Shown: positions 46,570 through 54,600 of the stretch, in pieces
Numbering within the stretch: the stretch's first letter is position 1
Layout of the letters: each line of letters begins with the position of its first letter
NCBI GenBank assembly: GCA_027451865.1
Contig: DAIDHW010000001.1
Span: 620,353-684,352, forward strand
Origin: Leptolyngbyaceae cyanobacterium clean351
Lineage (GTDB): Bacteria; Cyanobacteriota; Cyanobacteriia; DAIDHW01
Reading direction: 5' to 3'
Length of the DNA stretch: 64,000 nucleotides
The notes under the pieces: generated by a model
Told to the model about the DNA's origin: nothing
The model's database searches: none
The model's input: only the letters and a program-made list of their open reading frames with translations
Translations under genes and position numbers: made by a program

Positions 46570-46578
46570 AAAGACAGG
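46570..46578. repeat. Left target-site duplication of the IS
   Basis: AAAGACAGG lies immediately outside the left inverted repeat, and the same nine bases lie immediately outside the right one (47668-47676). A 9-bp duplication fits IS4-family insertion. Confidence 0.85.
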
Positions 46579-47667
46579 CAGAAGTGTTGAATCTAGTCAC
46601 AAAACTTCATACTTCAACGAACGAGGTCGCCAGGTAGGAGATCATAGCTCCAGTGGACGATAGAACAGCGGCGACTTAATTCTAATTGCAAATAGCGAAA
46701 CTTATCCAACAATCGTTGTCCATAAAATGCCGGAATTTCCATCAACTGCAGAATCAGATAGGCAATCAACACCATATAGATTTGCATCGTCACTCCGTTG
46801 ACGTTCTTGGTGATCAAATGGTCGAGTTTAAGATGCATCTTCAAGAACTTCTACAGAATCTCGATCTGCCAGGGGTTACGATAAATCTCACCAATCTCTT
46901 CATTGGTCAATAGCTGTAAATTAGTCGCCAGCCGAAATTCACTGTGATTCTCTAAGTCACAAAACCACACAACCCGATAGCGCTCATGCTCTAACTCGGT
47001 TTTCATGTTGTTTTTAATCTGTACGACAAATCGGGTTTGAGTGGCACTTAATTCGTCGAGAAATTCCCAGCTTGCAAAGCCTCGATCCATTATTCCAACG
47101 CCATTTTTGGGAATAATACTATTTAGGGTCTCAGCAAAGCGAGCATCATGTCCTTGACCAAAATGAATCAAATATTCCTTGGATATCCCTGGGTTAAATT
47201 GAAACCATTGAGTAATTTAACCTGGTGATAGTCATGCTTCCAAAACAACTTGCTTGTCAGACTAATTACGGTAGAATCAATCGGAATCAGCATCTGAGCG
47301 GTAGCAGGATGTTGTCGCTTCAATCGCTCAATTAGCTCTATATAAATGCGGCAAAAGTTTTCCCCTTGCCGAGTTTTACAGGCTTTAGAAAAGGTTCAAA
47401 TGTCAACGGATATCCCGGCGTGCTTGAGCTGATAAAATAGATCTCTCATACTCATCAAACTCCTATCAAGCACAAAGGTCAGCCAGATTTCAAAGAACAA
47501 GCGTGTGTTCAAAACTGGGTAGTCATTCGGTGATAGTCGCTTCAGGAGAGACTTGATAATGTTTGGAAATGACGGTAACATCGGACGCCACTTTCTGGTC
47601 AGTAGGGAGTAGAATACCCTTTTTTGTCCCCTTTTCTTCTGCCTTAAGCTTTCTTTCAACACTTCTG
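46579..47667 (-). mobile_element. Inactive IS4-like insertion sequence, 1089 bp
   Basis: The element is bounded by the 13-bp inverted repeats CAGAAGTGTTGAA (46579-46591) and TTCAACACTTCTG (47655-47667). It is flanked by the 9-bp direct repeat AAAGACAGG. It holds one transposase gene on the minus strand, broken at several points. Removing the IS and one target copy restores a sequence nearly identical to the next tandem repeat unit at 47879, so the insertion site can be reconstructed from this window alone. It is less GC-rich than the core. Confidence 0.9.
46614..47662 (-). pseudogene. IS4-family DDE transposase, disrupted
   Basis: Pieces in order are MLKESLRQKKRGQKRVFYSL..., PIDSTVISLTSKLFWKHDYH (first catalytic Asp), GIMDRGFASWEFL (second Asp) and YRNPWQIEI...KFLK (the Y...E...K region with the catalytic Glu). 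Lesions are an in-frame TGA at 47396-47398, a one-base frameshift near 47170-47185 and an in-frame TAG at 46851-46853 where relatives have Trp. The YREK signature Arg is also replaced by Pro. The enzyme cannot be functional. Confidence 0.88.
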
Positions 47668-47676
47668 AAAGACAGG
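47668..47676. repeat. Right target-site duplication of the IS
   Basis: This AAAGACAGG copy directly follows the right inverted repeat and matches the copy at 46570-46578. Confidence 0.85.
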
Positions 47677-47878
47677 GAGTTATGGTTTGATTTACAGCAA
47701 CTATAGTTAGGCCAGGTTGCTCTCAGGAAGAGGTGGATTTATAAAGACTAACCTACCCAGGGGAATCGATCGACAGTTGCAAAATCCCCTCCCCGTTTCT
47801 GAGTCCTCTGAGGAGTGGCGATACAAATCCGTATTCATTGCCTAACTAGTTTTGCATTCGACGGGGATTCCGGCGTTT

Positions 47879-48106
47879 ACGCAGGATAGTCATGTAAAGA
47901 GAGGGAGTTATGATTTGATTTACAGCAACTATAGTTAGGCCAGGTTGCTCTCAGGAAGAGGTGGATTCATAAAAACTGACCTACCCAAGGGAATCGATCG
48001 ACAGTTGCAAAATCCCCTTCCCGTTTCTGAGTCCTCTGAGGAGTGGCGATACAAGTCCGTATTGATTGCCTAACTAGTTTTACAGTTGACGGAGATTCCG
48101 GCGTTT
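47879..48106. repeat. Tandem repeat unit 2 (228 bp)
   Basis: This uninterrupted copy of the 228-bp unit carries AAAGAGAGG where unit 1 has AAAGACAGG. The same blocks follow: TTTACAGCAACTATAG, TAGGCCAGGTTGCTCTCAGG, AATCGATCGACAGTTGCAAA and the palindrome-like GTCCTCTGAGGAG. A short open frame inside it (47967-48152, minus) looks spurious. Confidence 0.85.
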
Positions 48107-48254
48107 TATAGGCAAGGATTATTGGCCAAGTTTCCCTATTTGTGATTGGCATTGAGGCGTATCTGTTCTATTGTCCCCTGGAGATACAATCTCCTCCCTG
48201 ATGCCCTAGTTTTCCGAAGCGTGAAGTTTTATGCCTAGACTCAACACTTCTAAT

Positions 48255-48283
48255 TTGACAATTTTTAGAAAATATAATATAAT
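48255..48283 (+). promoter_or_regulatory. Perfect-consensus sigma-70 promoter upstream of drmD
   Basis: TTGACA (48255-48260), a 17-base spacer and TATAAT (48278-48283) form an exact consensus promoter in a locally AT-rich stretch. Transcription would start near 48290 and give a leader of about 187 bases before drmD. It lies next to an IS end fragment, so an IS-derived origin is possible. Confidence 0.75.
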
Positions 48284-48300
48284 TATACTGTAATTTTTAA

Positions 48301-48364
48301 TGGGCAGAGAGTAGAATGCTCTTTATTTATCCCCTTTCCCTTAAGCTTTCCTGCAACACTTCTG
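48301..48364. repeat. Solo fragment of a related IS right end
   Basis: The segment resembles 47602-47667 of the nearby IS: AGAGAGTAGAATGC against AGGGAGTAGAATAC, then CTTAAGCTTTC and CAACACTTCTG. It covers the first codons of a transposase (minus strand, LQESLR) and the inverted repeat, and then stops. It is the leftover end of another IS copy, sitting between the promoter and drmD. Confidence 0.75.
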
Positions 48365-48476
48365 GCATTAAAGCATTGAAATATTCAGAAACTTTAGAGA
48401 CATGCCTAATATTAACGGAGCAAGCCCTTAGGTCCGCAAAACACCATCCCACTCTACTCCCAGAGGCCTATTATTC

Positions 48477-51400
48477 ATGACTAGCGCAAGCGCTATTCGG
48501 GGTATTCCAGAGCAAGGCCAACTTGTGGCGGTCAGGGGCCAACGCTTCACGGTTACTGATATCAAAGCCTCCTCGTTGCCAGAGAGCTCCACTTTCACCA
48601 GCAGTCAAGCTGTCCAACATTTAGTTAGCCTGTCCTCAGTTGAAGATGATGCCCTGGGAGAAGAACTTCAAGTCGTATGGGAAATAGAACCGGGGGCAGT
48701 CATCTTTGAGCCCAGGGAACTGCCCTATCCTGACGGCTTCGATCCACCTGAACGTTTAGATGCTTTCCTCGATGCTGTCCGCTGGGGTGCGGCTTCCAGT
48801 GCTGATACCCGCAATATACAATCCCCTTTTCGCAGCGGCATTGATATTGAGGACTACCAACTTGACCCAGTTGTCAGGGCCATCCAGATGCCTCGGGTTA
48901 ATCTGCTGATTGCCGATGATGTCGGTCTTGGAAAAACGATCGAAGCAGGTTTAGTGGCCCAAGAGCTGATTTTGCGGCAGCGAGCCCGTCGCATTCTCAT
49001 CGTGTGCCCATCTTCTCTCCAGATTCAGTGGCATGATCAGATGCGCGATAAGTTCGGCCTTGATTTTCGGATTGTGAATAGTGACCTGTTGCGTCAACTG
49101 AGGCGCAGTCGAGGTCTTCACGTCAATCCCTGGACGCATTTTCCCCGCCTTATCACCTCGATCGACTTCCTGAAGCGCGACCGCCCCTTACGTCTGATGC
49201 GGGAGGTCCTGCCAGCCGAAGGCGAATCGGTTTACCCACGCCGATTTGACCTGATGATTGTTGATGAAGCGCATAATGTGGCTCCTGCTGGTGGTGGTAA
49301 TTATGCGGTTGACTCACAACGAACAGCAGCCCTTCGGTTGCTAGTACCCCACTTTGAACATAAGCTTTTTCTGACAGCAACTCCCCACAATGGCTACCCG
49401 GAAAGCTTTACCGCCCTCTTAGAACTGCTAGATTCCCAGCGTTTTGCCCGTGGTGTAGACCCCGATCGCCATCAGTTGCAGGTCGTCATGATCCGGCGGC
49501 TGAAGCAGGAACTCCCCCCCCGTTGGGACGGCAAACCCCGCTTCCCTAGGCGAGAGCTTGCAGCTTTGGAGGTGGATTACTCGGAAGAAGAACGCCAGGT
49601 TAACGATGCGCTGAAACGCTATACAGCCCTGCGATGCAATGGTGCGAAGGACGATAAGGTTGAACTAGCAGCCACAGAGTTTGTCCTCAAACTGCTTAAG
49701 AAGCGCCTGTTCTCATCCCCCCAGGCATTTTTGACTACGCTAGAGAAACACGAAAAGACAATTAAAGAAGGCAAAAAACGACCGGCCCGTCGCATCCCCA
49801 CGGTTGAAATCTTGCGCCGCCGATTCGAGCAGGTTGCAGAAGATAGTGATGATGATGACTTCATCGAGGAAACGACCAATGATGCGGTTTCTGAAACCTC
49901 ACTGCTGTTTCGAGAACTTAGCGCTGAAGAACAGGCACTCCTGACGTTCATGAAGCAGTGGGCTACACAAGCATCCTGCCGCCCTGACTCCAAGGCTCAA
50001 GAGCTGCTCCACTGGATTAATACCCACATCCGCCCCGGGGGGCAGTGGTCACATCAGCGAGTCATTATCTTCACCGAGTATCGGACCACTCAGAAATGGC
50101 TTCATGACCTCCTCGCTGGTCAAGGGCTCGCCCAAAATGAGCGCCTGATGACGCTCTACGGGGGCATGAATTCTGATGACCGGGAACAGGTTAAGGCAGC
50201 TTTCCAGGCAGGGCCTGAACTGTCGCATGTCCGTATCCTGCTGGCCACGGATGCAGCTTCAGAGGGGTTGGACTTACAGAATCACTGCTCCAACCTGATT
50301 CATTACGAGATTCCCTGGAATCCGAATCGCCTGGAACAGCGCAATGGTCGAATTGACCGGCATGGACAGCAGGCATCGGCGGTGATGATTTATCATTTTG
50401 TAGGTAAAGGCTACTCAAACTACAGTACAATTGGCACTCGTCCGGGTGATCTAGAAGGTGACCTGGAATTCTTGATGCGAGCGGCTTTGAAGGTCAATAC
50501 CATCCGTGAAGACCTCGGTAAAGTTGGCCCCGTGATCGCAAGTCAAGTTGAAGAGGCAATGCTCGGCAAACGAGTGACTCTCGATACTAGGCAGGCTGAG
50601 CAAGAAAGTGAACCGGTACGTCGCTTACTGAAATTTGAGCGTAAAGTCAAAGATCAGATTGAGCAGCTCAAAGAACAACTCCAGGAGACTCGCACCAATC
50701 TCAGACTCACACCAGAGCATATTGAATCGGTTGTTCGAGTGGGGCTAGAAGTTGCCCAGCAGCCGCCACTGCAAGCGGTATCAGGCTCAAAGGCGCTCTA
50801 CCATATTCCTCCCTTAGGGGGTAGTTGGTCAGCCTGTACCCAAGGATTAGCCCATCCCCACACTGGCGCAATCCGCCCGGTCACCTTTGATCCAGATGTG
50901 GCTCACGGGCGGGATGATATCGTTTTGGTTCACCTTAACCATCGACTCGTGCAGATGTGCCTGCGATTGCTGCGGGCAGAGGTCTGGGCGAGTGGCGTGC
51001 ATAAGTCGCTCCATCGAGTGGCTGCGCGTTTAGTCCCCAGTTCAGCCTTAGATTATCCAGCTGTGGTTGCCTTTGGCCGTTTGGTGGTGCTGGGGGGAGA
51101 CCAGCGGCGACTGCATGAGGAAGTTATTGCTGCGGGTGGCCGCATCAAGGAAGGTCGATTTAGACGATTCGATAGCCTGCTGGAAATGCGTCAGGTACTC
51201 AACGCTGTCCTGCCTGATCCCGTCCCCGCAGCAACCCGACAGCACCTAGTCAAGGAGTGGAATACCTATGCTGAACCCCTGATGCAAAGCTTAGATGTTC
51301 GTAGAGCAGAACGGGCCGCATCCCTGGAAAAGGCTTTGAGCGAACGCTGTGACAAGGAAGTAGCCGACATCACTGCCATCCTCAAGGAACTCAAGCAGAG

Positions 51401-51635
51401 CATCCTACAGGAATTAGAAGCAGGAAAAACCTCAACCGTTCAGTTATCACTCTTTAATCCCACCGAGCAAGACCAATTTGAACGCAATCGACACAGCTTA
51501 GAGGACCGACTCATCCAGATTCCCGATGAGATTGAACAGGAGTCAAAGCTCATTAGAGCTCGCTTTGCTAACCCAACCGCTCGTCTGTTTCCACTGGCGA
51601 TCACCTACCTTATCCCTAAGAAGTTTGCCCATTGA
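48477..51635 (+). CDS. drmD: DISARM SNF2-like helicase DrmD
   Basis: A 1052-residue SNF2/HepA-like translocase. It shows Walker A IADDVGLGKTIEAGL (~145-159), DEAH box VDEAHNVAP (~261-269), SLTATPHNG-type motif III (FLTATPHNGY), the helicase C domain (IIFTEYRTTQKWL; LLATDAASEGLDLQNHC) and motif VI QRNGRIDRHGQ (~621-631). DrmD is the marker protein of class 1 DISARM, which restricts phage DNA. It leads the operon, and the methyltransferase follows 12 bases later. Its DNA is less GC-rich than the core. Confidence 0.93.
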   Translation: MTSASAIRGIPEQGQLVAVRGQRFTVTDIKASSLPESSTFTSSQAVQHLVSLSSVEDDALGEELQVVWEIEPGAVIFEPRELPYPDGFDPPERLDAFLDAVRWGAASSADTRNIQSPFRSGIDIEDYQLDPVVRAIQMPRVNLLIADDVGLGKTIEAGLVAQELILRQRARRILIVCPSSLQIQWHDQMRDKFGLDFRIVNSDLLRQLRRSRGLHVNPWTHFPRLITSIDFLKRDRPLRLMREVLPAEGESVYPRRFDLMIVDEAHNVAPAGGGNYAVDSQRTAALRLLVPHFEHKLFLTATPHNGYPESFTALLELLDSQRFARGVDPDRHQLQVVMIRRLKQELPPRWDGKPRFPRRELAALEVDYSEEERQVNDALKRYTALRCNGAKDDKVELAATEFVLKLLKKRLFSSPQAFLTTLEKHEKTIKEGKKRPARRIPTVEILRRRFEQVAEDSDDDDFIEETTNDAVSETSLLFRELSAEEQALLTFMKQWATQASCRPDSKAQELLHWINTHIRPGGQWSHQRVIIFTEYRTTQKWLHDLLAGQGLAQNERLMTLYGGMNSDDREQVKAAFQAGPELSHVRILLATDAASEGLDLQNHCSNLIHYEIPWNPNRLEQRNGRIDRHGQQASAVMIYHFVGKGYSNYSTIGTRPGDLEGDLEFLMRAALKVNTIREDLGKVGPVIASQVEEAMLGKRVTLDTRQAEQESEPVRRLLKFERKVKDQIEQLKEQLQETRTNLRLTPEHIESVVRVGLEVAQQPPLQAVSGSKALYHIPPLGGSWSACTQGLAHPHTGAIRPVTFDPDVAHGRDDIVLVHLNHRLVQMCLRLLRAEVWASGVHKSLHRVAARLVPSSALDYPAVVAFGRLVVLGGDQRRLHEEVIAAGGRIKEGRFRRFDSLLEMRQVLNAVLPDPVPAATRQHLVKEWNTYAEPLMQSLDVRRAERAASLEKALSERCDKEVADITAILKELKQSILQELEAGKTSTVQLSLFNPTEQDQFERNRHSLEDRLIQIPDEIEQESKLIRARFANPTARLFPLAITYLIPKKFAH

Positions 51636-51647
51636 TAGAACCGCCGT

Positions 51648-54600
51648 ATGTCAATTGCCCGCCACCACGCTGAATGGTTGTCCCTAGTCGAAGCCTCGGG
51701 GCCATTCCTGAGCCTACAGGTGCTCATGGATGCCTTCCCGCAAGGCTTAGAAGCCCATGACTCGGAACAGTTTAAGGTGTTACGGCAAGCCTATGGGGAA
51801 TGGCTCGATGACCGTGAAACTCCAGGCATTCACCGAGCGTGGGTTGAGTGGGTACTCTCTGAAATCCTGGCATTTCCTGAAAAGGTATTGGTTGCCGGGC
51901 AAGAGATTCCGAGGAGCTTGCAAGTGACCATTACAGAGCACCAAGTCACGCTCCGTCCTGATTGGGTAGTCATCGATCCAACCACGAAGAAACCCCGATT
52001 ACTGATTCAAGTGATGCCGCCGGACCAAGGGTTAGAGAAAACCCTTAAGGATTCTCGCTGGAAGGCATCTCCGGCGACCGGCATGATGGAGCTACTCCAT
52101 GCCACAGATATCCGACTGGGGCTGTTGACGAATGGTGAGCAGTGGATGCTGGTCAACGCCCCTAGGGGTGAATCGACCGGTTACATCTCCTGGTACGGCA
52201 ACCTCTGGCTAGAGGAAAATCTAACCCTGCGGGCTTTTCGGACTCTATTGGGGGTTCAGCGGTTTTTCGGCGTCGAGGAAAACGAGACCCTAGAAGCACT
52301 CCTGGCTAAAAGCAAAGATGCCCAGCAGGAGGTGACCGACCAGTTAGGGCTCCAGGTGCGCAAAGCAGTGGAGGTTCTCGTCCAGGCACTAGACCGCATC
52401 GACCAGGACCGGCAACGCACATTGCTAGACGGCATTTCTGGGCCGGTGCTCTACCAAGCGGCGCTGACCGTCATGATGCGCCTGGTCTTCCTCTTTTCAG
52501 CGGAGGAGCAAGAACTGTTGTTATTGGGAGATCCTCTCTACGACCAGTTCTACGCCGTTTCAACCCTAAGGTCACAACTGCGAGAACAGGCCGATCAACA
52601 CGGTGAAGAACTCCTGGAGCGTCGCTACGATGCCTGGGCCAGGTTATTGGCCACCTTTCGCGCTGTGTTTGGCGGCATCCATCACGATGCGCTTCAACTT
52701 CCTGCCTATGGCGGTGACCTTTTCGATCCGGACCGGTTTCCCTTTCTAGAGGGCCGGTCGCTCAATACCCATTGGTTGGCAACGACTGCCGCCCCAATTC
52801 CCATCAATAACCGCACGGTACTGCATCTGTTAGAAGCGCTGCAAATCCTGCAGGTGAAGGTGCCTGGCGGTGGAGCAGAACCCCGTAAGCTATCCTTCCG
52901 GGCACTGGACATTGAACAGATCGGGCATGTGTATGAGGGTCTACTGGACCATACGGCAGCGCGAGCAACTACTACTATTCTGGGGCTAACGGGCACCAAG
53001 AACAAAGAACCGGAAGTTGCGCTGAATGACCTGGAGCAATTACAAGCCAAAGGGATAGACGCTTTGATCCGATTCCTGCATCAAGCAACGGGACGCTCTG
53101 AATCGGCTTTGCAAAAGGCACTCTCTGGCCCTCAGGGGGAGGAAAGGATTGACTGGGCATCGCGGGAAATGCAGCGTTTGCGGATTGCCTGCAACAATGA
53201 CCAAGGGTTGTTTGAGCGAGTGCTGCCCTGGGCTAAGCTGATTCGCCCCGATACGTTTGGCTACCCCACGGTGATTCCTGAGGGGAGTGTGTTTGTTACC
53301 CAGGGGTCAGACCGACGAGAGACGGGAACCCATTACACACCCCGCACTCTGACTGAGGAAATTGTGAAGTACACGCTAGAACCGCTCGTTTACACTGGCG
53401 TTGCCGAGGGAAAACCAAAGCAAGAGTGGCAACTGCGGTCGGCCGCAGAACTGTTACAGCTCAAGGTCTGCGACATGGCGATGGGCAGTGGTGCCTTTTT
53501 GGTGCAAGTGTGTCGGTACCTATCAGAACGGTTAGTGGAAGCCTGGGAGGAAACGGAGCGGCAACATCCCGGGCAAGTCGTAGTGGCTCCTGAGGGGACC
53601 TTGTCCGCTTTTCGACCAGAGGAATGCCCCATCCCTAAGGAGGCGGATGAACGGTTGGTGGTGGCACGGCGCATCATAGCCGATCGCTGTCTTTACGGTG
53701 TAGACAAAAACCCGTTAGCGGTAGAAATGGCGAAGCTATCGCTGTGGCTGATTACGCTGGCGAAGGGGCGACCGTTTACGTTTGTGGATCACGCGCTGAA
53801 GTGGGGCGATTCACTGTTAGGGATTACCCGACCAGAGCAAATCGAGTTTCTGAAGCTGAATCCTGAAAAAAAAGCAGTGCAACTGAGAACGGTGGCCGAC
53901 CGCTGGAAACCCTTTGTGCAACGGGCGATCGCCAAACGACAAGAACTAGAAAACTTTAGTGTATCGGATATTACCGATATTCAGAAAAAAGAACAGCTAA
54001 ACCGGGAGGCAGAAGCAGCCATTACCCATGTGCGGTATGTGGGTGATTTTTTGGTGGCAGAGGCGTTGGCGCAGGTGGGCAAAACTTCTGACCTGACGGA
54101 TAAGGAAATTCAGGTGTTGGCGGAGGAGGTGATTGAGGCATTGGATGAAGCCGATGCCGAGAAGCGCAACCGGGAGATTGCGGCGATTCTGGCAAACACA
54201 GAACGGATGATGAATCGGGGTAATCCAGAGAACCAACCGCCCCGCAAACCGTTTCATTGGCTGTTGGAATTCCCGGAGGTGTTTTTGGATATGCCCCCTC
54301 ATCCCCTAACCCCTTCTCCCACGCGGGGAGAAGGGGGACAAGAGGCTGTTTCTCCCCTGGCCCGTTCTGGGCGAGGGGTTGGGGGTCTTGGCTTTGATGC
54401 CATCGTTGGCAATCCACCGTTTCAAGGCGGACAAAAAATCACAGGAACACTCGGCACAGACTACCGGAATTTCCTGGTGGACTACCTGGCAAATGGTCAA
54501 CGAGGCAGCGCGGATCTTTGTGCATACTTCTTCCTGCGAGCCAATCAACTCACCAACAATCTTGGGGGATATGGTTTAGTTGCCACCAACACCATTGCCC

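Larger units (their letters stand above)
46553..47878. repeat. Tandem repeat unit 1 (228 bp), interrupted by the IS
   Basis: Unit 1 consists of 46553-46578 plus 47677-47878, counting the target duplication once. It begins ACGCAGGATAGTCATG and ends GATTCCGGCGTTT. It aligns without gaps to unit 2 at an offset of 228 bases over the 202-206 bases right of the IS, with about a dozen differences by eye. Its nature is unknown; it carries no convincing gene. Confidence 0.85.

Noticed and set aside
47967-48152. Minus-strand open frame of 61 codons
   Set aside because: It lies across tandem repeat unit 2, the equivalent frame in unit 1 has stops, and it has no family resemblance.
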